A DNA stretch of 64,000 nucleotides from the NCBI RefSeq assembly GCF_002127325.2, contig NC_035436.2:106415591-106479590 (forward strand). Reading direction: 5' to 3'. The stretch is from Helianthus annuus (lineage: Eukaryota > Streptophyta > Magnoliopsida > Asterales > Asteraceae). The notes beneath the pieces are model-generated. The model saw only the letters and a program-made list of their open reading frames with translations, had not been told where the DNA came from and ran no database searches. Both the position numbers and the translations under genes were made by a program. This document shows, piece after piece, positions 11,757-23,429 of the stretch. The first letter of the stretch is position 1; every line of letters starts with the position of its first letter.

Positions 11757-13765
11757 TGACGAAGTCTTCAGTGACCATTCTCTGTTATGACACCTCTTCA
11801 GTCTTGATCATTTTGCCATCTCAATCAGATTGTAACAACGTAAGCATCCATCATTCTTTCTTTTTGAACAGCTTCTAACTTTGACTCTTTTACCAGGATC
11901 TCATCACTGGCTCTATCATCAACAGCTTCATTATCAGCTGGCTCCCCCTCTCGTTAAGCTTCCGTGCTTTTAGGGATCGACACCTCTCTTTCCTGCTACA
12001 AACTCATCCTCACTGTCAGCTTGTCTTCAGACTCCCCCTCAGACTTTGCTTCCGGGATAGTAATCTAGTATCTTTCTTATCCTGCAATCACTCAAACACT
12101 ATATAAGTAACGACATTTTAAAAACCATCAATCAAATTCCCTAATCCATTCCCCCTGTCAACAAACTTTACAGATATGACAGCATTAAAGAATCCTACTC
12201 CCTCACAGTTTATCATCTAAGTTCAAGTTAATGATCTTAGAGATATCACAAACTGTTTTTGAATTTTTGATTTTCAATATCAAGTCTCAAATTAACGAAC
12301 TTGTTTTATTTTCAGAAACACAATCAGCTTACTAAGATTTTGAAACTCAGCATTTCAGATATCGGTTGTCGAAAATAAAGCAGAAATCAAAATCTTTTTG
12401 TATTTTCTGAAAATATAAAGCAATAAGAAATATATACAAACATATTTACAGATAATATTTTTGTTTGAGTATGCGTCAGAGGATCATATCAGTTTTTGAC
12501 AAGTTACAAGTACCGTTGAGCTTAATTACACATTAAGAATTAAACAATTCACCTCGATTGTCGATATACTGATCCATCTTAAATTTTCATACAAACTTCA
12601 ACTGATTCAGGATACGAATTAGATGTTTTAAGAACTTAAACTTATTCATGTGTCCCACCTCTTGAATATACTCCCGAATCCAGAATCCCAGATATTCAGT
12701 CTTACAGGTGAGTATACCACAAATGATATCTGTAAGGGGTTAAATGCGAGGGCCGTGAGAGCTCAGGTCGATACTTCCGTATACGCAGAGAGATGACGGC
12801 TTCGACTTTCTGGTGTGTCCCCTTTAGAGAATCTTTTAATTACAACACCAGCGACTATCAATTTTATTGTTTCATCAGCTTGCTGAGGGCGATGCTGTGT
12901 TTCAAGCATTTGCAGAAAGTATTATTCGGGGACTAGGTCAGTACTTCCATACAGCAGAAGTCCCGGAATAATACCCCAGATATCACTGAGTATAAAGACC
13001 TAGTATCTCAGAATATGGGATCTTTCAAACGAAATTTTAGGGGTTACCTATATATCCAAGTAGTGTTCCCCACAAAATAAGCAAGTGTTTGAATTTAGAT
13101 TTATATCCCAAAAAAATCTACTAAATGTGTGAAAACCTATCGACATATCATCAGTGAGACTGTTTAACGCTATTAATCATTACAATTCTTTAGCATACCG
13201 TAACTGTCTACTGATGTACTATCATTTCCTCTTTTTACGCAAAAACTCAATTTTGAATTTTATCATGTTTTTGTATTTTTCAAATTTTCTAACGTTTTTG
13301 TATTTTCTGACAATTTTTCTCCCCCTAAAATGCAAAATCATTAAAAGAAATTTGACAACACGATACTGATAGCTTTGTCTCGCCATCCATGTTCAGCTAG
13401 TCATGTACTGAATTATACTAAAAGCAGTAATTACCCCCATGATTTACAACACATTGATTTTTACAGTTTGAAAACCGTTTTTCAATCTGATGAATGTAAT
13501 CATGTTTGTTCAGCCGTGAGGGTTTCGGCGTATTCAATCAACTTTATTCTAACAAAATTAAAACAAAACATATTTTTGGTTTTTACTTTTTGAAGGTTTT
13601 TTTTAGGGTTTTAATAATATTGTTTATTTATGTACAAACAACACAAACAAAACTCCCTGTTCAACCAAACCAGGGTCCTGCAACCTCCTCCTATGCCAGG
13701 CTGCTCCAATTATCATGCTCACAATCTTCAGCTTTGTTGACCACCTGCACATTTCAACAATTTGA
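11757..13765 (-). other. noncoding 3' interior of the copia-type element
   Basis: About 2 kb between the gag stop and the 3' LTR, the place of pol in an autonomous copia element. It is AT-rich and stop-rich in all frames, and I recognise no pol motif. A run such as GATATTCAGTCTTACAG and pyrimidine-rich CTCCCCCTC patches suggest old UTR-like sequence rather than decayed pol. Confidence 0.6.
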
Positions 13766-16700
13766 TTATTTGAACAATTTGGCCCAGGTCTGTTGGACCT
13801 TAGGTATTTTAACACAATAATTTTCATTCAATTTTGGAAATTCTTTGTCATTTAAAACTTTTTCAGCTTTGATTCCAACTTTTTCATTTTTTACCGACGA
13901 CACTTGTTTCTTAGCACTCCACACTTGACCTCCCGGAGTACCTTTTTTGTAAAAATTTGTCTCTTTTTGAACCTTTTGATTTTGAACAACATTTTTAGGT
14001 TTCCAAAACTCTTGAAGTTTTGTCATATCAACAGATGTTCTCCAACTCTGTGTTGTTCTCAATCTGGGTGTGTGAGAATTCCAGGTCTGTCTTGAATCGA
14101 ACCTGTTCGGGTTTGATTTCCAATTTTGATTTGAAGCAAACTTGTTTGTATTATACCTCCAAGTTTGTCTCGAATCAAATCTGGTTAACCTTGGTTTCAC
14201 ACTCTCAGATTTCTGTTTTTCAACATCAACAAGCTTTGGATTTGGACACTTTCGTGCAACATGTCCAATTTGATCACACTTAAAACACACTTTCTTTGAA
14301 ACATCCTTGGCCTGTTGTTGTTTCTTTTTTATAGCATCAAACTCCTCATTAGACTGTTGTCTAAATTTGAGTTTTTCCTCTTCTTTCAAGTTTTTCCCTT
14401 AAACAAAATTCATCTTTTGTTGCAAATTTTGTTGTTTACTTTGATTCCAGTTTTGTTTCCTTTTATAACCCAAACCAGCCTTCATGCTTTTCTTCTTAGA
14501 ACCAGGGTTGTTATAAAAAGATTTATGACCTTTACCAGCAAACTTTGGAATCTCAGACTTCTCAATCTTAACCATTTTGAAAACTTTATCGACCTTTTCT
14601 GAAATCACATTCTGAATCGGGAATACAACATCTAAGAATAATTTGTCCGATCCAATCATGGTATAAACCAATCCCTTTGAATCTTCATTCAAATTTTTCT
14701 CAGATTTTGTGTTTTTCAGATAACCATCATAAAGATTTCCTTCATCTTCATCCTGTGATTCAGACTTACCTTTTGCAGATTCATCTTTCAAAACACTATC
14801 AACCACCTTACTTACCACCTCGGAATCATCAGCATCATCAGATTTGGTGTAAGTCACATCGATACTTTCAGGTAATTGGTCAGCTATGTTCAAACCCTTT
14901 GCCACCTTTTCCTCATCATAAAAAGTATAATTGTTTCTCAATGGTGGTGGTACCTGGTGAAATTCTGAACCAATAGCCTTTTTGCAATTATCAGTATCTT
15001 TGTCATCTGGTGTGATATTGAAAATGCGTTCGAGAATGTACGAAGAGTTATGATACCTTTGAAGTTTTGTAACAATCTTTTCTTTTTCAGCCAAGACTTG
15101 TTTAAGATTAGCAATTTCATCAACACACTTGTTCAATTCAATTTGCTTTTCTTTAAACTTTCTTTCATACATTTCTTTTGTAACTAAAGTTTCAGACAAT
15201 CTTTGATCAAAACCTTTGACTTGGCTTTTCAAAGCATCATAAGCCTCTTGTACTCCCTGACTCGACCACTTTAAAGAATCATACTGTTTTTGTAAATCCT
15301 GAAATTTAGATTCTTTTTCAACACAATCAACACATTTTGCTATATACTTTTCTTTCAAAACCTTATTTTCTTCTTCAAGACCTTGACATTTGAGTGTTAG
15401 CTTTTCAACTTTTAATTTCAAAATATCTTCTTTGTCAATCATTTCTTTACATTTTATTGTGAAAACATTTTCAAGTTTAACAATGTCATTGTCTTTTGTT
15501 TTTATAATGTCATCTTTTTTAGTACAAGCTTTGCATATTTCTATGCAATTCCTGCACTTGTTTTCTTTTTCATCAACTAAACCAACATTCAATAAGTCAG
15601 AAGATTTTCTTACTTCAGGCTCTTCAAGCACCAATTCTTCTGTCTTAGCTTTCTGATCTTCCACTGTCTTCTCCTCTTTTCCTTCTTTAAGTGCTTCCTC
15701 GATCTTCTGTTCTTCTTCAGCTTTCTGTCCCTCTTCCGCAATCTGTTTCTCTTCAGTTTTCTATTCTTCTTCAGCAGCAGTCTTCGCAACAGCTTTTACT
15801 TCTTCAATCATCTTCTTTAATTCTTCTTCTTTTCTCTTCTTCATCTCTACCACTTTCGGTAGACTTTCTTCACAAACCTCTCTTATCTTCTTCTCCAAGT
15901 CAGGCAAATACTCTTTATCAGATAACCTTCGTGTGTTGAACGTAGCTTGCCTTGGAAGTAGATTTGTTACAGCTTTGAAATCCACTTTTGAAGGGTCAAC
16001 AACCGGATTACCCCGTGGATCCATGTAACATTCAAATTCTTCATTCCATCGTTTGGCTCTTTGGGCTTCTTTGAAAGGTTCGTTTAATTTTCCAATTTCC
16101 CATCTTGCATAGTCTGCTTTCCACCATATATCAGGATCAGCATCAGCAACAAATGCATACCCAACAGCATCTTTTTCTGGGCAAACTTCTTGACTCCAGT
16201 CGTAACCTTCATCGTCATATATAACTGCAAGAGCCCTTGATTTTTCTTCTGGCTGTTTCAATCTTGGTGGCTCAGACTTGTTCTGATGGTAGATCGCTTT
16301 CTTGTAGTAATCTTCGTTGAACGGGTTCTCAGAATCATCAGCAGCATACGCATTTCTGCACTCGCGCTTGAAGTGACCTTTTTGTTTGCATTTGAAACAT
16401 GTCACTTTGGATTTGTCAAATCCCAATTTGGTAGATGGTCCACCAATTGACTTCCTCCCCGTGATCTCCATGAACCGCTGTGCTCGACGAACCGCACTGG
16501 CCATGCACCATCTTATATCCATTAGTTCCATCTCCTCGGGGTCTATTTGATCATATTCTTCTTTTGGCAAATTGGTATTGCCAATCTTCCCTGCAACGAG
16601 GCTTTCATACGATTCCAGTACAGATGCCAAGAAAACCATCTGTTGTTTCGCCGATTCTTCGCTGAAATTCTGCCCATTCTTCAAATCAACTGCGATATTA

Positions 16701-17631
16701 CACTGGAATAGTTTCTTTGAAGCAGATTGGTCTGAAGTGTTTGAAGAAGATCCACTGTGAAAACCACTGTGAAGACTTTCATTGTTCACTGAATTTGAAC
16801 TTTCTGCAGAAAACGCTGTTTTTGGAGATCCAGCCTGTGGTATATTTCCTCTGTAGTAAAGCTCCACATTCTGCTGATAAGCTGGAGTGTTGACTTTGGA
16901 TCTTTTTAACTCCAGTTCATGACTTTCAAGCCTTTCAATCAGCAAATCCACTTTTAGATCATCAGGCTTGATTGTATTCTTCAGCATTAGAGCGAAGTAT
17001 TGCCAATCTTGATCATTGGGCAATGAATCAAACAATTTATCCACCATCTCTTCTTCAGAATATTTGATTTCGCATCTAGTCAGCTCCATTTTCAGATGTC
17101 CAAATCTCTCTATCATTTTACAAACAGATTCATTTTTCATACAACTGAATAAATCAAACTCTTTACGCAACAATTTCTTTTTGTTTTTGACAATTTCATT
17201 ACTACCAACACACTTTTTCCCTAACGCTTCCCACAAACTCTTTGACGTTTTCTCTTGTTCAAGTAACGAGATAATATCCTCTCTCACTGACTGTTTGATT
17301 AATGTGATCATTTTATATTCAGCTACAACATTTTTTATATCAATGTCAGTGAAATCTTTTGGATCTATCAACTCTCCTCCTTCTTTAACTGGTTCAATGT
17401 ATCCATTTGTCAATTTCAACCAACCTAACCCTCAAATCTGTTTTTCCACCAGTTATAGTCTTCAACTTTCATTAACTTTGGTGGCTTCTGTTGAATTCCG
17501 TACATGTTTTCGAACTTCAAATTCTCCGAAATTTCTCTTGAATATTCTTTCAACTCAGATCTTCTATCTGACGATTCGGAAGTGAAAGCGTTGTAGAATG
17601 TGTTGTAGAATTCATCACCGTTGTTTGACAT
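13766..17631 (-). pseudogene. copia-type gag protein with two CCHC knuckles and a coiled coil, broken
   Basis: Nucleocapsid-type protein of the element. Reading leftward from 17631, the N-terminal part (WWKNRF at its end) is followed by a frameshift near 17420. Then comes a UBN2-like gag core (for example LWEALGKKC, FDSLPNDQDW), a CCHC zinc knuckle CFKCKQKGHFKREC, an E/K-rich stretch, a long coiled coil (ORF from 15664), and a second knuckle CFKCDQIGHVARKC near 14270, ending at 13766. After the frameshift the three segments (17419-15761, 15664-14399, 14389-13766) share one frame and are separated only by in-frame stops at 15761 and 14399. It was therefore a single protein of roughly 1280 residues. 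The UBN2 and CCHC folds would bind RNA and form particles. The coiled-coil segment has no function I can assign. Confidence 0.85.
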
Positions 17632-17784
17632 CTTTAATCACCTGAAAGCAAACAAACAAACTTAATCAGTTTAAACAATATCAAGAAATCTGAAATTCAC
17701 TGACACTTGATTGTTGTGAAATAATCTTGACACGATAAAGTTCACTTTCAAATGAAATATGACACACGGGCAAAATCAGATCGA

Positions 17785-18210
17785 ATGTATAAGCGAAACC
17801 CTAATTGTCAGTATAAGCGAAACCAGCAGATGACAAATAAGTGAAATCTGGTTGGACAGATAAGCGAAACTCCTATTTGACTAATAAGCGAAACCTTATT
17901 GGACCGAATAAGCGAACCACACGAGCGAAATCTCTGAAGCGGAACTATCAAATGTTCGTTCAAGCGAAAGTCAATTGTCCATTCAAGCGGAACTACACAG
18001 TTCAAACAAGCGGAACTAATGACCTTTGAAGCGGAACCTTGACAAACGTTGACACTCAAGCGAAACTATCAAGGTGATTTGAAGCGGAACTAATGTATTT
18101 CAAGCGGAACTATGTGCTTTTCAAGCGGAACCCTTTGAACTTTTGTTCACTGAAGCGAAACTATGTGTATCAATAAGTGAACCTACACAATGTCCACACA
18201 AGCGAAATCA
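17785..18210. repeat. AAGCGRAAC motif array in the leader of the copia-type element
   Basis: Nineteen variants of AAGCGAAAC, AAGCGGAAC or AAGTGAAAC, all in the same orientation, lie at roughly 23-bp intervals with unrelated spacer sequence. They sit between the primer site and gag, the usual position of packaging signals. The 5' half favours the CGAAAC form and the 3' half mixes in CGGAAC. The same motif recurs in the LTRs. Confidence 0.85.
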
Positions 18211-18400
18211 CATCCGAATGTCATTTTGTCCATTTTTAATCCGAATTTCAGCTTCAAACTTTTAAGGGTTTGTTATTATCCACTAATACACATCTTGTGA
18301 AAAATTTGGTCAATTTTAACCGTGGAAACTTGTCCAGATTGAAAAAGAAGGTGTAGAAGATAGAAAACAGATCCAATTTGAGCTAAACTCTTCTTCCTCA

Positions 18401-18412
18401 GCTCTGATACCA
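18401..18412 (-). other. tRNA-iMet primer binding site, copia-type element
   Basis: Read on the minus strand this is TGGTATCAGAGC, the plant initiator-Met tRNA complement, two bases from the 5' LTR. It fixes the element's orientation. Confidence 0.9.
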
Positions 18413-18414
18413 CT

Positions 18415-18820
18415 TGTAGGATCGTTGGTGAACCCAAATGAGTCAATCCGAAGAGTTGTTTATCCAATTCAGAGGCGGAATCAATGAATTAGACACTCAA
18501 ACTAATTATAATGCTGTCTTTTATTGATCTAACAACGTTTACAACCTGAAAGCAAATTGGCAGCACTTCGTTACAATTTTTAGAACCGTTACCAAATGAA
18601 CATCAAGTGCACTATTTATAGGTGAAAGGTTTCGCTTATTTGGACTGTCCATTGAAGCGAAACTGTTGTTATGGTTTCGCTTATATGGCATGTCCGTATA
18701 AGCGGAACCTCATGCTTAAACACTTAATTTCGTTTCTCGAACCTCGTGCACCGGATATCCTATCCTATCTTATACTATTTCATGATACAAGACGAAGTCA
18801 ATAGATGTAATGCACTAACA
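18415..18820 (-). repeat. 5' LTR of the copia-type element
   Basis: 406 bp, matching 11337-11739 with a few substitutions and a small insertion (GTTGTTATGG against GTTATGG). It is followed by the right target duplication GTTCG. Confidence 0.92.
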
Positions 18821-19690
18821 GTTCGTCCCCCCCCAAGGAAATCTATGGAAAAATATCAACAACAAACTTGATATATTCAAAACAAAAGTTGCAAGACAAT
18901 GGAATTGTCACACGCTGGGTGTGATCCGAATGGTATCTTCATTGCACAGCGGAAGCAGGTAGCGCTAAGACTTCTATAAATGAACGCCGCTAAGTACTCG
19001 AATTCCCATGGATTCTCCTATTCCAACCGCGCCATGATTTGAAAAGTAACCTGAGAAAGAACATGCGAAAAAGTCAACATAAAGTTGAGCGAGTTCATAG
19101 TTTGTTTTGAAAAGATTTAAAATAAATCTGTAAATCTTTTTGATAACCGGTTTAAAAGTTGTTGAGAAAATATAGTAAAATCATTTTCTCGGCATGATAT
19201 ATGAAAACTGTGGGTCTAGCCCACGAGAGTCTTTGTGCGTTGCATGAGAGAGAATATGCCGAGCCCAAAAGAGTCTTTGTAAGCAGGACCAACCAATCCT
19301 CTTACTTATACATAAGTGAAAAACGTTACCAAGTTCGTAAATCCATGTGTTATGAGTTTGTGTCAAATGAATCTTAAAAAGATTTGAACGTTTATGTATC
19401 GAAATCCGGTATGTAAAGCGTCAATGAACATGCTGATCATTAATGTGTAGCTAGGACATTAATATGTGTGCCGACGTAGGAAGCCACCAACCCATAAGCG
19501 ATTTAGTACCGGTCCACCCGGCGAGGGTAACAAAGGAAACTCCATGTGGCCACACAAAGACCCATGAGTGGGGCTCGCCCTGTACCCGATAGATCTACCC
19601 CCTTTGTTCCTTGGTCTTAAACAAGATTAATGGTGCTTTAAGTATGAGCCTATTCGCACGTGATCTACTAGTAGCTTAACCATACCAAAC
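18821..19690. repeat. truncated, diverged gypsy-type LTR fragment
   Basis: From 18906 the sequence starts TGTCACACGCTGGGTG, the style of the gypsy LTR ends in this window. It shares scattered landmarks with the LTR of element C, namely GTTGAGCGAGTTCAT, a GGGGCTCGCCCTG / GATAGATCTACC block and a CCTTGGTC...ATTAATGG block. It stops where element C begins. No primer site or coding sequence is attached, so it is likely part of an older LTR cut by the insertion of C. The first 85 bases, including a C run at 18828-18835, are unassigned. Confidence 0.55.
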
Positions 19691-21044
19691 TGTCACACCC
19701 TGGCTTTGCGGAAGCGTGGTTATTTTGGTGTGACTTCTTAATACCATAGCTTAACCATAACAAAGCTATATGAAATAAAACCATGCAAGATCATCCATTA
19801 AATTAGGTTTTAGAAACCAAATACAACAACATTGTCTGAAGACGTTGACACATGCAACGTGAATTAAAATCTAATAACATAAACATTGTCCACAAACATC
19901 AACATGACATAAACACAGTTTAAGGACTGTGACTCGTCTAGGAAAAAGTCACATCCCCTAAACCCGGATGACCTCGTAACTAGTGCAGTGGGAAAACGTG
20001 TCATACCGCGCCAGATCCTTTAATTCCCTGAAATACATGTAAGTTGAAAAATCAACAATAATGTTGAGCGAGCTCATGTGTAAGTGAGTAAATAAACCTT
20101 TGTATGTATAAAAACCCTGGTATGTAGCAAATAAGGAAAAAGAGATCACCAATGGTTTGCAAGACCATTGATATGTGTGAAGTGCAAGTAGGAAGACTCA
20201 AACCTAGCGGATTTATGCGTTGGGCACAAAGTCACCCCGAGGTCCGTACTGTTGGGCCTGGGGCTGGGCTCGCTACACCCAGATAGATCTACCGCTCCTG
20301 TCCCTCGGTCCTACCCTGAGGATTAATGGCCTCAAGTTTCCGCCTACCCACTCACATAATCTAAGTAGTAAACCTCCTTACGCTAATCATACCATGTATA
20401 AAGTACTTGTAATCAAAGTAACATGTATTTCACCCCCGCAGTTTAGAAAACTGAAAACAGTTAAGAGAAAAGGGGGACATGAACTCACAGTGGTGCGTCT
20501 CTACCAAGTATATCTCCTGATCAAGCAGCTGTGCGACGACCTACATGTACTAACTCTCTTAGACGGACGGCCGTGCCTTAGCTTTATGGTGTAAGTTTTT
20601 GGGAAATAGTTAGACAACTATTTCATGTTTACATTCTGTATATACTTGGTAATTATTTTCCTTCCCAAGGATGGGGGATTTAATACATGAGCGTTCGTAT
20701 AACTTCGGAATATATCATTAAGTCTCATTAATATATATTTTACTTCTTATTCCAAAATATAAATATTCTTCCCAAAAATATTATATTTTAATACATATGA
20801 TTTTTCCCAAAATAATACCTTGACAAAAATACGCGTTCATAATATTTCCTTAAATGCGTAAGTTACGTTTTAAAGGTCGGGTGGTATAAACTATACCGTT
20901 GTAACTTAAATATTTATCGTAAAGGCGTTTGTATTATTTTGGATTCGCTAACACGGTAATATTATTTTTACCCTAAAAATAATATTTGTATATTTCACAA
21001 AATAATCATAAACACATAACAAGTGACGTTATGAAGAATATATA
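19691..21044 (-). repeat. 3' LTR of element C, outer part
   Basis: Starts TGTCACACCCTGGCTTTGCG, as does 59297. It is near-identical to the first 1.35 kb of the 5' LTR and is interrupted at ATATA (21040-21044) by element A. Confidence 0.9.
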
Positions 21045-23327
21045 TGTCACACCCCCAAAATCCCACACGCGGAGTACCACCGCTTGGGAGCGTGACATGA
21101 CCAGGATCTTAACCACCAATCATATTGAACGTGTATTATATTTAAGTAAAGCGGAAGCATTTAAGTAACCCAAACATAAATATTATTGTATGAATCATCA
21201 TAAGTGTTGAAATAGCATTCACGATCCTTTGCCCACAACGACCTGCTCCTCCCTGTGCAAGCTCCATAATGTACCTAAGGTCCTGCAAGGCATGCAGCAG
21301 AGAGTCAACAACTAGTTGAGCGAGTTCACAGAAAGTAAGTTCAGTAATAGAATGGTATAGCAAGCATTGCATTCGTTCATCTAATCATGTATCGTATTAG
21401 TTCGTTCGTTGTTCATATATAGCATTGGTTTCCATCGCGGACCCTCTAGGCATGTATGCGAAGATTAAGAAAGTTCTCAAGTGTACTAGACTATGTATAT
21501 TTGTATCGCTGGCCACCCTGGCATGTGTGCGAAGTTCTAATATGTTTAGTTCGCAGCCTTCCCGAGGCATGTGTGCGAAGATCAGTCATAATTATCGCAG
21601 CCAACCCTTGGCGTGTGTGCGAAGATCTGTTCACGTAGGTATACTAGTCTAGCCGTATCTTATCATTCACCATCCTCACCCTGAGGACTCATATCATTAA
21701 GTTCCGTTAACTAAGTATGTACGTATATTTCATTCGATCCCATTCCCACCCTGGGAACCCCATGCCTTGGCTGTGTGAACTCACATTGGGTTGCTCGGCA
21801 GATACATAAAGAGAGAGAGAGAGAGAGAGAGAGTTCTTGAACTAACAGTGGTCAACCACGTCATAACAGGGTTACCACATAAGTCAGGTTTGGTTCAAGT
21901 ATCGCACGTATGTATCACATAAATTAACACGTTGCAAGCATGCAAGGATCATGGTAAACACGTATGAATCATAGCAAACACGTATAGCACGTTTATCAGT
22001 CAAAGCATATCATAATCATACTTGTGTGTCTCGGATGGTTGGGCCATTGAGCTTGTGCGAGCCCAACCATCTTGTGCAATATAAATGTCTAGCCCAATCA
22101 ATACCCGGCCCAACATATAACGAATCAAATAACATATCAGCCCAATAAAAGTCCAATGGTGTACACGGCCCAAATACAATCACGCATGACAGTCAATTGC
22201 ATAAGTCCAAAATGTTTGGCCCAAAGTGATTGGGTCCGTGACAGTGTGAGTCCAAAACAGTGTACGAGCATAACTGGTCTCGAGTCGCAACCAGCGATCT
22301 CGAGTCGCAACAGAGGATTACGAGTCGCAACGAGAGGTTTCGAGTCGCAAGGGATGGTCTCGGCTCATCATGGTCTGGTTACGAGTCGCAACAGGACTCG
22401 CAACCTTGGTTACGACTTGTGCTGCTTGTGCTAGTGTTGTGGTTTCGAGTCGCAACCGGAGGTATCGACTCGCAACCGTGTTGGTCTATCAATCTGTAAC
22501 AATTTCCTGATTTCATGCAGATCGGTTACAAGCATTTATGCAAATCAATTGTTACCAAAATTATCATTCTATCAATTAACACAATTCCTATTATCCAACT
22601 AGCAAACCATCGATTAAACAGGATTTTTAACACTAAATCCGTATGAACCCTAATTCACAACAACATGAACAATGACAACATTCGTAACACTTAATCATAT
22701 GATCATCATCAAATCAAACCGAAGAACATCATACAATAAACCTAGCATATAACATAACCGTACATGTTAGCCGATTAACAAACATCACTAACTATTATCA
22801 TAAGCAATCATGCGAACAAGGATCCTCGGTTATTAACAACATCAACATACAATATTCATGCGAAACATATCATTCGGTTATTATCACACAAATCATACAT
22901 GAACACAATCAAACATATACTAACCGATTGGATTGAAACAAAGAGAAGGTGAGCCGAGATCCTTGATCCGAAGGATAGTTGTTCGCCGTTGGGTTTCAAG
23001 CAAGACGAGAGAGAGAGAGAAGTCTAGGGTTCTTGTGTGTGTGTTCTTGGTTGCAAAGTTGTGAAAACTAAACCCTAAAGGGATGTGTATGCATATATAC
23101 GTAATAGGGAAGTGGGCCGAAACCCCACTTGGGCGATCTCATGGTCTCGAGTCCACTTAATGGACCGAGTGGGTTTTTGTGTAATTGAATACTATTCGGT
23201 TTAAGCAAACATATCTCGCAATCACATAACCACGTAACACATAACATATCATGTATTCATTCAAGTAATATAGTTCACGTGAGCATATAACGTTACACAA
23301 GATAAGTCTAGAGTACGGGTTGTCACA
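21045..23327 (-). repeat. 3' LTR of element A
   Basis: 2283 bp. Holds a cluster of four units like CATGTGTGCGAAG (21450-21630), a GA microsatellite near 21810-21832, and a cluster of GAGTCGCAAC motifs (22278-22485). Confidence 0.92.
22278..22485. repeat. GAGTCGCAAC motif cluster in the LTR of A
   Basis: About eight copies of GAGTCGCAA(C) or ACTCGCAAC lie within 200 bp, spaced irregularly. The same cluster is at 28660-28870 and, in both orientations, in the LTRs of B (50195-50475 and 56104-56384). Confidence 0.8.
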
Positions 23328-23429
23328 TTATCCCCAACTAAAAGGAAATTTCGTCCCGAAATTTGGTATGCACTCACTGAGGAAGCTAGATACGTTCAAT
23401 AGTTCACTGGTTTTTCCTGGGGTGTCACA
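23328..23429 (-). repeat. duplicated 3' terminal module of element A
   Basis: On the minus strand a GGGGCGAGGA tract is followed by TGTGACACCCCAGG (starting at 23429), then about 100 bp containing AAATTTCGGGACGAAATTT, a second purine tract (AGTTGGGGATAA, 23328-23342) and the true LTR start TGTGACAACCCG. The inner TGTGACACCCC looks like a second, unused LTR start. The same arrangement is at 55039-55153 in B. Confidence 0.75.

Larger units (their letters stand above)
11337..18820 (-). mobile_element. gag-only Ty1/copia-type LTR retrotransposon (TR-GAG-like)
   Basis: A complete 7.48-kb element on the minus strand. The LTRs begin TG and end CA and are flanked on both sides by GTTCG (11332-11336 and 18821-18825), a 5-bp target duplication. 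A tRNA-iMet primer site abuts the right, 5' LTR, and a purine-rich tract abuts the left, 3' LTR. The interior has a motif-rich leader, a broken gag-like coding region of about 3.9 kb, and about 2 kb of noncoding sequence where pol would be expected. I find no protease, integrase, RT or RNase H motif, so it must depend on proteins from another element. Confidence 0.92.

Noticed and set aside
17785..18210. Telomere- or satellite-type tandem array
   Set aside because: Only the 9-base core repeats; spacers are unrelated and of variable length, so it is not a tandem satellite.
20220..20594. 124-codon open frame, seen again at 59826-60200
   Set aside because: It lies inside the LTR of element C in both copies, on the strand opposite to the element, with no recognisable domain; its conservation comes from LTR identity.
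22278..22485. CRISPR-like spaced repeats
   Set aside because: Plant nuclear DNA; units are short, degenerate and irregularly spaced, inside an LTR.
22156..22499. Serine/arginine-rich open frames near 22.2-22.5 kb and 28.5-28.9 kb
   Set aside because: Translation of the GAGTCGCAAC repeats in the LTR of element A, read antisense to the element; not a gene.
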